Assembly: GCA_051009475.1 (NCBI GenBank)
Contig: JBPCWO010000054.1
Coordinates: forward strand, 1 to 28,016
Source: CAXMNX01 sp051009475
GTDB taxonomy: Bacteria > Pseudomonadota > Alphaproteobacteria > Rhodobacterales > Rhodobacteraceae
Length of the DNA: 28,016 bases
Reading direction: 5' to 3'
Shown in pieces: positions 7,386 through 15,598 of this stretch. A model generated the notes under the pieces. It saw only the letters and a program-made list of their open reading frames with translations, had not been told where the DNA came from and searched no databases. The position numbers and the translations under genes are program-made. Every line of letters begins with the position of its first letter. Within the stretch, counting starts at the first letter, position 1.

Positions 7386-8093
7386 TCAATCCTCAATCGG
7401 CAGCGCAGCGCCAAATTGAACACCTTCGGTTGTGATCTCGGTTCCAAAGCACATCGCCTCGACGCCTGCAGCGTCTGCTTTGCGAAATGCATCTGCGTAG
7501 CCCGGGTCAAGATCGGACGCGAGCGTGAAACGCGCGCAGTCTGAGCGCTGCACCAGATACAGCATAACCGCCCGGTGGCCATGCGCGACCATAGACGCCA
7601 GTTCGTGTAAATGACGTGCCCCGCGTAGCGTGACGCAATCAGGAAACTCGGCAAGATCCTCGGTGCGTTTGAGATGAACATTCTTGACCTCAAGATACAC
7701 TTCGCGATGCCCGGGCGCGGAAAGAACGAAGTCGACCCGGCTTTTCTCGCCGTAGGGAACTTCCGCATTGACCTGCGTGTATTCGGAAAATTCTTGGACT
7801 TTTCCACCGCGAAGCGCCTCGCCGACAACCTGGTTTGGGACGGAAGTGTCGATTCCAGCCAAATGCCCTCCTTTAAGCTCCGCCAGCCGCCACCCGAACT
7901 TGAGTTTCTTTTTTGGATCGTCATTGGGCTCCAACCAGATCCGAGTTCCGGGCTCAGCCAATCCAATCATCGCACCTGGGTTCGGGCAATGCGCAGTCAC
8001 CTTTTCCCCCGATGCCTCAATTTCAACATCCGCAAGAAATCGTTTGTATCTTCGAAGAAGTCGTGCGGGTACCAGAGGGGTTGGAAATAGCAT
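7386..8093 (-). CDS. sfsA: SfsA family protein (sugar fermentation stimulation)
   Basis: 235 aa, the usual length, from the ATG at 8093; the open frame continues upstream to 8294, but that part overlaps the divergent gene in antisense and has no family resemblance. The N-terminus (FPTPLVPARLLRRYKRFLADVE) is the OB-like start of SfsA. Family hallmarks follow: TAHCPNPGAM, SRVDFVL, YLEVKNVHL, and FPDCVTLRGARHLHEL with its nuclease-like acidic and lysine residues. E. coli SfsA was described as a DNA-binding protein affecting maltose genes; the fold resembles a restriction-type nuclease, and the real role is unclear. Its start is only 47 bp from that of the divergent cinA-like gene, so the two promoters must overlap or sit inside the coding regions. 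Confidence 0.93.
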   Translation of the reverse strand: MLFPTPLVPARLLRRYKRFLADVEIEASGEKVTAHCPNPGAMIGLAEPGTRIWLEPNDDPKKKLKFGWRLAELKGGHLAGIDTSVPNQVVGEALRGGKVQEFSEYTQVNAEVPYGEKSRVDFVLSAPGHREVYLEVKNVHLKRTEDLAEFPDCVTLRGARHLHELASMVAHGHRAVMLYLVQRSDCARFTLASDLDPGYADAFRKADAAGVEAMCFGTEITTEGVQFGAALPIED

Positions 8094-8140
8094 GTCGGCG
8101 GGCCTATACCGGCGAAACATCTGTGACAAGGACAGGAAGT

Positions 8141-8872
8141 ATGGGCAATCCGACGGCTGCAATGTTGGTGATCGGTGACGAGATATTGTCTGGCCGAACC
8201 CGCGATGCAAATATGCACTATCTGGCCAACGAATTGACCGGCGCAGGAATTGATCTGAATGAAGTTCGTGTTGTTGCGGATGAGCGCCCCGCAATTATCG
8301 AAGCCGCACGCACGCTATCCGCAAGCTTCGATCACCTGTTCACATCCGGCGGCATCGGTCCGACCCATGACGATATCACGGCCGATTGCATTGCCGAGGC
8401 ATTTACAGCATCGATCGACATTCGCGAAGACGCCCGCGCGATCCTTCAGGCGCATTATGATCGCCAGAAATTCACATTGAACAACGCCCGTCTTCGAATG
8501 GCACGAATCCCGGAAGGCGCATCGCTGATCGACAATCCGGTCTCGGCTGCGCCGGGTTTCACTCTGGGCAATGTCCATGTCATGGCAGGTGTTCCCAGCG
8601 TATTTCAGGCGATGGTTGCATCCGTCCTTCCAACGATTTCCGGAGGTACACCACTCAGTTCAACCAGCCTAAGAATCGAACGCGGCGAAGGCGACATCGC
8701 CGGACCACTGTCTAACATTGCAGACCAATTCCCTGACTTGAGCTTCGGATCGTATCCTTTTCAACAAAATGGAATTTATGGCGCAAACGTTGTAGTCCGC
8801 GGAGACGATTCAAATGCAGTAGAGGTCGCGGTAAAGGCTCTGAAAGATAGCTTTCCGGATGCCATACAGTGA
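8141..8872 (+). CDS. CinA-like molybdopterin-binding domain protein (stand-alone N-terminal domain)
   Basis: 243 aa from the ATG at 8141, preceded by AGGA. The domain is the MoaB/Mog-like molybdopterin-binding fold: AAMLVIGDEILSGRTRDAN near the start and TSGGIGPTHDDIT around residue 67 are the family signatures. The C-terminal nicotinamide-nucleotide amidase domain of full-length CinA is absent, as in E. coli YfaY-type and many alphaproteobacterial proteins. Full-length CinA proteins can hydrolyse ADP-ribose or deamidate NMN; whether this short form does either is unknown. Its TGA overlaps the GTG start of the GNAT gene (GTGA), forming a three-gene chain ending in ompA. Confidence 0.9.
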   Translation: MGNPTAAMLVIGDEILSGRTRDANMHYLANELTGAGIDLNEVRVVADERPAIIEAARTLSASFDHLFTSGGIGPTHDDITADCIAEAFTASIDIREDARAILQAHYDRQKFTLNNARLRMARIPEGASLIDNPVSAAPGFTLGNVHVMAGVPSVFQAMVASVLPTISGGTPLSSTSLRIERGEGDIAGPLSNIADQFPDLSFGSYPFQQNGIYGANVVVRGDDSNAVEVAVKALKDSFPDAIQ

Positions 8873-9597
8873 AGCCCACTGATCAAAGGCTTTTTGCAGC
8901 GCTTGACGCGACCTGGCCTGCCGCTCGATCGTTTGTGGTCGGACCCTGGACAATCCGAGAGGGCGCGGGCGGCGGGCAACGCGTTTCCGCCGCGACCTTG
9001 AATAACGGCAGCAACAAAAGTGACATAGCCGCGGCGGAAGTAGCGATGCGCGGACTTGGCCAAACGCCGCTTTTTATGGTCCGGCACGAGGAATCCAAAT
9101 TGGACGATTGGTTGGAGATGCGTGGCTATGAAATTGTGGATCCAGTTGCAATTTATGTCGCGGACGCATCTTCACTCGCGCGGTCAGAAAGGTCGGCGCC
9201 GATTTTTTCAGCCTGGCCGCCGCTCGCGATTCAGACCGAAATCTGGGCCGCAGGCGGCGTCAGCGAACCGCGCCTGGCCGTAATGTCGCGCGCCCCGGCC
9301 GACAAAATTTCTTTGCTGGGACGTCTGGGCGACCACGCTGTCGCAACAACATTTGTTGCACGCCACGACGACATCGCAATGCTTCACGCACTGGAGGTTT
9401 CGCCCGAGGCGAGACGTCGTGGTGTCGGCGCAACAATGATGGCTGCGGCTGCCAGTTGGGCCGCAAAGCAAGGGGCAGACACGCTTGTTGTGATGGTTAC
9501 CCGCGACAATGCGCCGGCCAATTCGCTTTACCAGTCGCTTGGCATGGTGGAAGTCGGACAGTATCACTATCGCCGGACCACAACGGTGGGATCATGA
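8869..9597 (+). CDS. GNAT family N-acetyltransferase
   Basis: 242 aa, starting with GTG inside the preceding stop (GTGA). The acetyl-CoA binding motif A is at residues 175-197, with the pyrophosphate loop RRRGVG (182-187); the motif B end is SLYQSLGM (219-226), a classic GNAT close. The first 110 residues form a more divergent half, possibly a degenerate second GNAT domain, given the MRGYEIVDPVAIYV stretch at 84-97 that mimics the same closing pattern (L-x-x-R-G-Y). The substrate is not predictable. Its TGA overlaps the ATG of the OmpA gene (ATGA), so it is co-translated with an envelope protein gene. Confidence 0.88.
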   Translation: MKPTDQRLFAALDATWPAARSFVVGPWTIREGAGGGQRVSAATLNNGSNKSDIAAAEVAMRGLGQTPLFMVRHEESKLDDWLEMRGYEIVDPVAIYVADASSLARSERSAPIFSAWPPLAIQTEIWAAGGVSEPRLAVMSRAPADKISLLGRLGDHAVATTFVARHDDIAMLHALEVSPEARRRGVGATMMAAAASWAAKQGADTLVVMVTRDNAPANSLYQSLGMVEVGQYHYRRTTTVGS

Positions 9598-10529
9598 TCC
9601 GAACCAGCCTTGTCTTGTTAGCGCTTTGTGCAGCCCCCGCCGCTGCGCTCGAGCTTGTTGTGCCGAATGCCGAGACAACTCGTATCCAGGCATCGCCTGC
9701 GAGTTCGGTCCGATTGCCTGATCAGCCCTGGAGCGCTGGCTCGCTTCCTCCGCAGGTTGAAGGAGCAATCCGACGACGCGCTTTGCGCCTTGCGGGCGGT
9801 GTTCAAACATCGCTTCAGCTTTTGGAGCCGGTGCGCGATCAATTGATCAATCTTGGTTACTCCGAGGTATTTGCCTGCGCAGATGCCGCCTGCGGTGGTT
9901 TCGATTTCCGGTTTCAGCTTGATTTGCTGGGTGAACCCGAAATGCACGTCGATCTCGGCGATTTCAGATATTTTTTGGCGCGCAAAGACAGCAGCGGCGA
10001 AGAACCTAATACGGTTTCGATCGTGGCATCGCGCTCTTCGGACGCAGGCTTCATTCACGTTACCGAAGTGTTCGACACAGCGCCCACTGAACAGATCGTT
10101 GCGACTCCACCCATAGAACCTGTTCCCGTTGAAACTTCACCGACACAAGACGGAGATCTGATATCGATCTTGCAGTCCTCAGGACGCGCGGCACTCGACG
10201 ATTTGGATTTTGGCTCTGGGGCTGACACGCTGGTCGGCACTTATGAAAGTCTAAAGTTGCTGGCTGCCTGGCTTGCCAAAGAACCCACCGCAAGGGTTGT
10301 GCTTGTCGGACACACGGATGCAGTTGGCTCACTGGAGGCGAATACAAGATTGTCGCGGCGGCGCGCAGAAGCAGTCGTCGCCCGGCTCAGGGCAGATTAC
10401 AACGTTGATGCGGAGCAACTCCAAGCCGCAGGTGCGGGCTATCTTGCACCGCGCGCTTCCAACTTAACTGACGACGGGCGCGCGCTGAACCGGCGCGTCG
10501 AAGTTATTTTGCTGTCACTTGGCGGCTAA
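9594..10529 (+). CDS. OmpA family outer-membrane/peptidoglycan-associated protein
   Basis: 311 aa from the ATG at 9594. A signal peptide of about 19 residues (MIRTSLVLLALCAAPAAA, likely cut after Ala) directs it to the periplasm. Residues 30-165 form a domain with a Cys95-Cys100 pair in a CADAAC stretch, which resembles DUF4892-like N-termini (tentative). A proline-rich spacer around 163-184 leads to the C-terminal OmpA domain (about 205-308), with Asp242 in VGHTDAVGS and the NRRVEV motif (299-304) that bind the diaminopimelate of peptidoglycan. There is no transmembrane beta-barrel domain by length, so it is likely a periplasmic or outer-membrane-linked protein. It is the last gene of the chain; its stop codon overlaps the U-tail of the opposing lysR terminator. 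Confidence 0.9.
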   Translation: MIRTSLVLLALCAAPAAALELVVPNAETTRIQASPASSVRLPDQPWSAGSLPPQVEGAIRRRALRLAGGVQTSLQLLEPVRDQLINLGYSEVFACADAACGGFDFRFQLDLLGEPEMHVDLGDFRYFLARKDSSGEEPNTVSIVASRSSDAGFIHVTEVFDTAPTEQIVATPPIEPVPVETSPTQDGDLISILQSSGRAALDDLDFGSGADTLVGTYESLKLLAAWLAKEPTARVVLVGHTDAVGSLEANTRLSRRRAEAVVARLRADYNVDAEQLQAAGAGYLAPRASNLTDDGRALNRRVEVILLSLGG

Positions 10530-10558
10530 AAGAAAACGGGCGCCGAAGAAGGCGCCCG
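10528..10558 (-). terminator. intrinsic terminator of the lysR gene
   Basis: An 8-bp perfect GC-rich stem (10537-10544 and 10551-10558, CGGGCGCC / GGCGCCCG) with a 6-nt loop GAAGAA. On the minus strand it is followed by GTTTTCTTTTAG, a proper U-rich tail. On the plus strand no U-tract follows, so it should stop mainly minus-strand transcription coming from the LysR gene. Confidence 0.85.
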
Positions 10559-10601
10559 AGTGAATTGACCGAGGGAAATACTCGTCACAACAGGGAGGAT
10601 T

Positions 10602-11507
10602 TCACCACTGGTCCGGGCCCTTTTCGGCAAAGGCATGGACCAGGAAATCGATAAATGCGCGAACCTTCGGCTGGGTAAATCGGCCCGGAGGATAGACCGC
10701 AAATATGCCTTGGGTTTCGATAGGCAATTCTGGGATCGCTTCTGTGACAAGGCCCTGATCTTTGGCCTCTGCATAGAGGAACGATGGAAGGTAGGCGATG
10801 CCAAGTCCAGCAATGGCCGCATTCAGAAGCGATTGCCCGTCGTTCACAGTTAGCCAACCAGCTGTGCGAACCTGGCGCTTTTCACCTGATGGCGCCGTCA
10901 GTTTCCAGACATTACCAGCAGAGTTGTTTGAATAATGTAGCAACTTGTGTTCGTTCAGATCGTCGATCTTCTGCGGCTGTCCGTATTTCTGGAAATACTC
11001 AGGCGACGCGATCATCCGCCGATTGGTTTCACACAGCTTGCGCGCGCGAAGCGTAGAATCTTCCAGCTCACCAATGCGGATAGCTAGATCGAAACCTTCC
11101 GAGATAAGCTCGACGTAGCGGTTGTTCAGAACCATGTTCACGGTGATTTCCGGAAACTCTTGCAGGAACTCCCCAAGCACCGGCGAAAGATGGTTAACAC
11201 CAAAATCCGTGGCAACGGATATGCGAAGCAGCCCTGAAGGTGCAGATTGCATTGAAGTTACCAATGCGTCGGCTTCGCCCGCATCGTTCAGAACGCGACG
11301 GGCGCGATCATAATAGGCCAATCCAATTTCGGTCGGCGAGACTCGGCGTGTAGTGCGGTTCAACAGGCGCGCACCAAGCCGGGCTTCCAGCGACGACACG
11401 TGTTTGGACACGGCCGACTTCGAAATTCCCATTTTCTTGGCAGCATCTGTGAATCCACCCTGATCCACGACGGTCGCAAACGCCTCCATTTCGGTCAGTC
11501 GGTCCAT
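10602..11507 (-). CDS. LysR-type transcriptional regulator
   Basis: 301 aa, full family length. The N-terminal winged helix-turn-helix spans about residues 1-60 (MDRLTEMEAFATVVDQGGFT, then KKMGISKSAVSKHVSSLEARLG and LLNRTTRRVSPTEIG). The effector-binding domain follows from about 90 to 295, with the linker and core pattern GLLRISVATDFG and the WLTVNDGQSLLNAAIAGLGIAYLP region typical of the CrgA/DmlR branch. It lies downstream of fadH on the same strand across 179 bp, so it may be independent; fadH is the obvious candidate target but this is inferred from position only. AAAGG precedes the ATG by 10 nt. It ends at a strong terminator shared with the convergent ompA gene. Confidence 0.93.
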   Translation of the reverse strand: MDRLTEMEAFATVVDQGGFTDAAKKMGISKSAVSKHVSSLEARLGARLLNRTTRRVSPTEIGLAYYDRARRVLNDAGEADALVTSMQSAPSGLLRISVATDFGVNHLSPVLGEFLQEFPEITVNMVLNNRYVELISEGFDLAIRIGELEDSTLRARKLCETNRRMIASPEYFQKYGQPQKIDDLNEHKLLHYSNNSAGNVWKLTAPSGEKRQVRTAGWLTVNDGQSLLNAAIAGLGIAYLPSFLYAEAKDQGLVTEAIPELPIETQGIFAVYPPGRFTQPKVRAFIDFLVHAFAEKGPDQW

Positions 11508-11686
11508 TCGGAGTTATACCTTTGTTATTCTGCCCCCCGGCAACGCCCTCTCTGACCGCGAAATCGGGCGAGAATTAGGTAAGGCCCAGACAATTTCCCG
11601 GTTTTATCGGGATCGTTTTTAGGACGGAAACGAGTGATACTCCGCTAAAATCACGTTTTTTCTTTATTTTTCAATACGATAACGTA
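11508..11686. promoter_or_regulatory. fadH-lysR intergenic region with several short inverted repeats
   Basis: Holds an AT-rich palindrome directly after the fadH stop (ATACG-ATAA-CGTAT, 11674-11687), a GTGAT/ATCAC pair around 11634-11654, and TCCCG-N7-CGGGA (11596-11612) followed on the plus strand by TCGTTTTT, which looks like a plus-direction terminator. The T-rich stretch 11655-11671 reads as A-rich on the minus strand, so none of these forms a convincing minus-strand terminator for fadH. The lysR promoter must lie here; I could not place it with confidence. Confidence 0.35.
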
Positions 11687-13705
11687 TCAGATGGCTGCGG
11701 CGAGCCTCGAACCCTGGTCGATCGCCCTTTTTGCGTCCAATTCTGCCGCGACGTCAGCCCCACCAATGATATGAACACGCATTTTTAATGCCAAAAGGCC
11801 TTCGGCAAGGCTCCGTTCAGGCTCCTGCCCAGCGCAAAAAACGATTGTGTCGCACGGAATGACTGTCTGACCATCTGAAGTCGATATATGAATGCCGGCA
11901 TTGTCGATCCGGTCATAGCTGACACCTCCGAGCATTTTCACGCCCCTCATCATCAGGCTGGATCTGTGAATCCAACCGGTAGTCTTGCCCAGCCGCTTTC
12001 CGGGGCGCTCGGATTTCCTTTGAAGCAGTGTCACGTCGCGTGGCGACAGCGAAGGCGATGGCCCTCCCGGTGCAACACCACCGCGATGAGAGTCTGGGTC
12101 GGCAACACCCCATTCTCGCTTCCAGAGATCAAGATTTTCGGTCGGACTTGCGCCATCGTGAGACAAGAACTCGGCCACATCAAATCCGATCCCGCCGGCC
12201 CCAACGATGGCCACACGGCGTCCGGCAGTTTCTCTTCTAGTCAAAATGTCGGCATAGCTGACAACGTGGGGATTGCCATCGACGAAGATTCCCGGATCGC
12301 GCGGCGTCACGCCAGTTGCAAGAATGAACTCGTCATAGCCGACAAGCAAATCCGGCACCGCCTCGGTTGAAAGTCGCACCTCGACGCCCCGCTCAGCCAG
12401 CATCACACGATACCAATCGACCAGCCCAAAGAACTCCTCTTTGCCGGGGATCTGCTTGGCCATGTTCAATTGGCCGCCAATCTCAGTAGCTCGGTCAAAC
12501 AAAGTGACAGCATGACCACGCTCGGCGGCAACCATTGCCGCCGACAAACCCGCCGGGCCAGCACCAACGATTGCAATTCGCTTAGCATCGGTTGTCGGCG
12601 TGTAAACCAGCTCGGTTTCGTGTGCGGCCTGCGGATTTACCAGACAGGTGGCGAGCTTGAGCTCAAACGTGTGGTCGAGGCACGCCTGATTGCACGCAAT
12701 ACAGGGCGCGATCGTTTCCGCTCGGCCGCTCCGTGCCTTGGCAACAAAATCCGGATCCGCCAGAAACGGCCGAGCCATCGACACCATGTCGGCGCAACCC
12801 TCTGCTAAAACCGTTTCGGCAATCTCAGGCGTGTTGATCCGATTCGACGTGATTATGGGAATGCTGACTTCTCCCATCAGCTTCTTTGTCACCCAGGTAA
12901 ACGCGCGACGCGGCACGTTGGTTGCGATGGTCGGTATCCGCGCCTCGTGCCAACCGATTCCAGTATTCAGAATTGACGCGCCGGCGCTTTCGATGGATTT
13001 GGCCAGCATCACCACTTCGTCCCAAGTGGAGCCATTTGGGATCAAATCGATCATTGATAGCCGAAAGATCACGATGAAGTCGTCGCCGACACTGGCACGA
13101 ACGCGGCGCATGACTTCAACCGGGAATCGAATGCGATTCCCATAATCCCCACCCCACCGATCATCGCGTTTGTTCGTGTGGGTTACCAGAAACTGATTCA
13201 GTAAGTAGCCTTCTGATCCCATGACCTCGACACCGTCATAGCCAGCCTCGCGCGCCTGCACTGCCGCCATTGCGATGTCGGCGATCTGTTTTTCGATGCC
13301 GGCTTCGTCGAGTTCCGCCGGAACAAACGGCGAGATCGGTGATTTTACTGACGAGGGTCCGACGCATTCGGGGCTGTATCCGTAGCGACCGGCGTGAAGG
13401 ATCTGCATGGCGATCCGGCCGCCCTCATCATGCACCCGATCGGTAACTCTCCGATGATGGGCAATGTCGCCGTTCGAGAAAAGACCTGCAGCCCCAGGCA
13501 AAACTGCGCCTTCGCGATTTGGCGCCATACCGCCGGTCACTATCAGTGCCGCGCCACCGCGCGCCCGCGCTGCATAGAATGCCGCAACCCTTTCAAAGTC
13601 GCCCAGTTCTTCAAGACCGGTGTGCATCGACCCCATCAAAACCCTGTTCGGAAGCGTCAGGTGACCCAAATCAAGGGGTCTGAAAATATTGGGGTATTCC
13701 GTCAT
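11687..13705 (-). CDS. fadH: NADPH-dependent 2,4-dienoyl-CoA reductase
   Basis: 672 aa. Reduces 2,4-dienoyl-CoA intermediates so that unsaturated fatty acids with even-position double bonds can finish beta-oxidation; cytoplasmic iron-sulfur flavoprotein. The old-yellow-enzyme TIM barrel covers about 1-330, with MGSMHTGLEE near the start and catalytic Tyr167 (SEGYLLNQF) and His253 (GWHEAR), matching Tyr166 and His252 of E. coli. The 4Fe-4S ligands are Cys335, Cys338, Cys342 and Cys354 (CIACNQAC...C). The C-terminal half has an FAD site (IVGAGPAGLSAA, 379-390) and an NADPH site (IVGAGGIGFDVAEFL, 500-514), and KTTGWIHR at 574-581. The close match of length and residues to E. coli FadH makes a trimethylamine dehydrogenase-type function unlikely. 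GGGAGA precedes the ATG. The sulfotransferase gene lies 67 bp upstream on the same strand. Confidence 0.94.
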   Translation of the reverse strand: MTEYPNIFRPLDLGHLTLPNRVLMGSMHTGLEELGDFERVAAFYAARARGGAALIVTGGMAPNREGAVLPGAAGLFSNGDIAHHRRVTDRVHDEGGRIAMQILHAGRYGYSPECVGPSSVKSPISPFVPAELDEAGIEKQIADIAMAAVQAREAGYDGVEVMGSEGYLLNQFLVTHTNKRDDRWGGDYGNRIRFPVEVMRRVRASVGDDFIVIFRLSMIDLIPNGSTWDEVVMLAKSIESAGASILNTGIGWHEARIPTIATNVPRRAFTWVTKKLMGEVSIPIITSNRINTPEIAETVLAEGCADMVSMARPFLADPDFVAKARSGRAETIAPCIACNQACLDHTFELKLATCLVNPQAAHETELVYTPTTDAKRIAIVGAGPAGLSAAMVAAERGHAVTLFDRATEIGGQLNMAKQIPGKEEFFGLVDWYRVMLAERGVEVRLSTEAVPDLLVGYDEFILATGVTPRDPGIFVDGNPHVVSYADILTRRETAGRRVAIVGAGGIGFDVAEFLSHDGASPTENLDLWKREWGVADPDSHRGGVAPGGPSPSLSPRDVTLLQRKSERPGKRLGKTTGWIHRSSLMMRGVKMLGGVSYDRIDNAGIHISTSDGQTVIPCDTIVFCAGQEPERSLAEGLLALKMRVHIIGGADVAAELDAKRAIDQGSRLAAAI

Positions 13706-13772
13706 GCCTGTCTCCCGGTCCGCAGCAAGACACTGGCGGATACCTGGCTGAGTGTCACGCTTCGACTCCGCG

Positions 13773-14420
13773 TCAGAATTCGTATCCGAACCGCGAAATA
13801 TCTTCGGCGAAGTACCGCGCTACGTGCTTTGCACTTTCTGCGTCATAGACCGCGCGAGAGTCTTCTGGACGATCCGAACGATTCAAATGGGGCAACGGCC
13901 CGATCTTGACTCCAAGATGCTTTTCAACCGGAACCAGATCCTCTGCAATTTGTTCAAACCTGAGAATGGTGTCCGCGCGATCCATCCCTGTTGCGTCAGA
14001 GGTGTAGGTGCGTGCTTGATCATGCGACAGCATCGCGGCGATATCAACGTCCGCCACAAATCCGGCGAATGACAGCGACTTAGCGCGTTCGACACCGACG
14101 TGAGAAAATGTCTGATCGCGCAACCAGTGATAAAGGCTCGAAACGCGGTCCCAAGGGTCGCGAACAATCGTGAAAACAAAATAGTCATCCAGCGGTTCTG
14201 CCTCCGCCAACCCTGCAATGTCTGCTAGCCGACTGTGTTTCCAAAGTCGCCCCGCAGATTTCAACGGTTTGATCCGGTGCCGCCGCGCGCGCGCTTTTGG
14301 TGTATCGCCTATCAGGATATCGTCCGGTTTTGCCCGTTCCTCAAGCGCCAGCGCCAACGATGTACCACCCGTTTTCGGAATGTGAACAAAAATATATCGC
14401 CGCGACGGTGAAATGATCAT
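13773..14420 (-). CDS. sulfotransferase family 2 domain protein
   Basis: 215 aa from the ATG at 14420. The 5'-phosphosulfate loop for PAPS is FVHIPKTGGTS (about residues 11-21), directly after the start, and the 3'-phosphate contact is FTIVRDPWDRVSSLYHWL near residue 85. These define the family that sulfates carbohydrates or other small acceptors; the acceptor here is unknown. The start is uncertain: in-frame ATGs at 14441 and 14519 are also possible, and none has a clear Shine-Dalgarno sequence; 14420 was chosen because the family typically begins just before the HIPKTGGTS strand. It may be a single unit with fadH, 67 bp downstream, although no functional link is evident. It diverges from the M48-like gene across 170 bp. 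Confidence 0.85.
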   Translation of the reverse strand: MIISPSRRYIFVHIPKTGGTSLALALEERAKPDDILIGDTPKARARRHRIKPLKSAGRLWKHSRLADIAGLAEAEPLDDYFVFTIVRDPWDRVSSLYHWLRDQTFSHVGVERAKSLSFAGFVADVDIAAMLSHDQARTYTSDATGMDRADTILRFEQIAEDLVPVEKHLGVKIGPLPHLNRSDRPEDSRAVYDAESAKHVARYFAEDISRFGYEF

Positions 14421-14590
14421 GATGCCATCTGTCCGCAGCATGCGCACCGCTGCAAGTAGCAATCCAATATTGCACTCCGGCGTTTTTCGAATGGAGGAAG
14501 ATCCGCGTTTCATTGACAAACGCGTTTCAACCCGGCCGCTCTTTGGATTAGGCTGCGGTCAAAGGGAACAGGTGCGAACGAAAAGAGCAG

Positions 14591-15598
14591 ATGACGGTTC
14601 TCGCGGCATATCAGCGTCTTGAGGCCGAAGGCGTTTGGAGACTGGACGCCGACGCACAACGCCGCGATGTGATCGTTGCGATTGGTGACGCGACGCTGAC
14701 AATTAGTGATCACCACGAAGCTGCGCTGGCGCATTGGTCGCTTCCAGCGGTACGTCGGGTAAACCCGGGCGAGCACCCGGCGATATTCTCACCGGGAAGC
14801 GACGCGCCCGAAACGCTCGAAATCGCCGACACCACGATGGTCGACGCGCTGTCGAAGGTTCTGAAGGCGATCCGGCGCAAAGGGCGACATCCGGGACGGC
14901 TGCGGATAATTGGAATGACGAGCGCCGCAGCGGCAATCGTGTTGCTCGCCGTTTTCTGGCTTCCAGGAGCGCTCGCAAGCTACACCGCTGGGATCCTGCC
15001 GGATGCCGCAAGAATATCGATGGGCCGCGATATGTCGGGCCACATTCGTCAGTTAACTGGCGCACCGTGTGAAACCGGATCCGGTCGCCGCGCTCTGGAA
15101 TTACTAACCGCCCGACTTTTTCCCGACAAAAAGGTTAGGATCGACGTTCTTCAATCCGCGCTTGCAACGACCCAGCACCTTCCGGGCGGCAGATTGCTGA
15201 TCAGCAATACTCTTATTGAAGACTTTGAAACACCCGACGTTCTTGCCGGGTTCCTTCTGGCCGAAGACCTGCGGCGAATGAAGCTTGATCCGTTGGAACG
15301 TACAATGCGTCATGCGGGATTGCTCGGGGCAATACGAATCTTGACGACTGGGGCGTTACCGATCGAAACCCTGAAGAGCCACGCCGAACGTTTGATCACC
15401 GAAGTGCCTTTGCCAGTTCTGGCGGGCGAATTGGCGACGGCGGCCCAAATGGTGGGCATATCGTTGTCAAGCTATGCCGAAGTAGTTGGTGGCGATTCCG
15501 AAGAAATTCTACGGGCATCTCAACAGACAGGCACACAAATCGCACCACTTTTGGGCGACGGAGATTGGCTCGCTCTGCAACAGATCTGCGAGCGCTAG
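14591..15598 (+). CDS. degenerate M48-like membrane protein (predicted pseudoprotease)
   Basis: 335 aa. Residues 1-95 form a soluble beta-rich N-terminal part; one membrane helix lies at about 106-130; residues about 137-255 resemble the periplasmic M48 peptidases of Rhodobacteraceae. The resemblance includes ILPDAAR, a Cys160 in GAPCETGSGRRAL, and the block LPGGRLLISNTLIEDFETPD (197-216) that normally leads to the zinc-binding H-E-x-x-H helix. Here that helix reads LLAEDLRRMKLDPLER (222-237): aligned to VLAHEIGHVxxRDP, the glutamate survives (Glu225) but both histidines are replaced (Ala224, Arg228). I therefore infer a catalytically dead paralogue. The assignment is by eye and needs a profile search. 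Weak AGAG precedes the ATG. Its TAG stop is shared as CTAG with the opposing gene. Confidence 0.65.
   Translation: MTVLAAYQRLEAEGVWRLDADAQRRDVIVAIGDATLTISDHHEAALAHWSLPAVRRVNPGEHPAIFSPGSDAPETLEIADTTMVDALSKVLKAIRRKGRHPGRLRIIGMTSAAAAIVLLAVFWLPGALASYTAGILPDAARISMGRDMSGHIRQLTGAPCETGSGRRALELLTARLFPDKKVRIDVLQSALATTQHLPGGRLLISNTLIEDFETPDVLAGFLLAEDLRRMKLDPLERTMRHAGLLGAIRILTTGALPIETLKSHAERLITEVPLPVLAGELATAAQMVGISLSSYAEVVGGDSEEILRASQQTGTQIAPLLGDGDWLALQQICER

Noticed and set aside
8094..8294. Upstream extension of the sfsA reading frame by 67 codons
   Set aside because: The extension is antisense to the start of the cinA-like gene, has no SfsA resemblance, and the ATG at 8093 gives the normal family length.
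11687..13705. Trimethylamine dehydrogenase or N-methylproline demethylase for the 672-aa flavoprotein
   Set aside because: The catalytic Tyr and His, the MGSMHTGLEE start and the cysteine spacing follow E. coli FadH almost residue for residue.
13394..13909. Plus-strand open frame of 171 codons spanning the fadH start and sulfotransferase end
   Set aside because: Antisense to two well-supported genes, with low-complexity basic composition.
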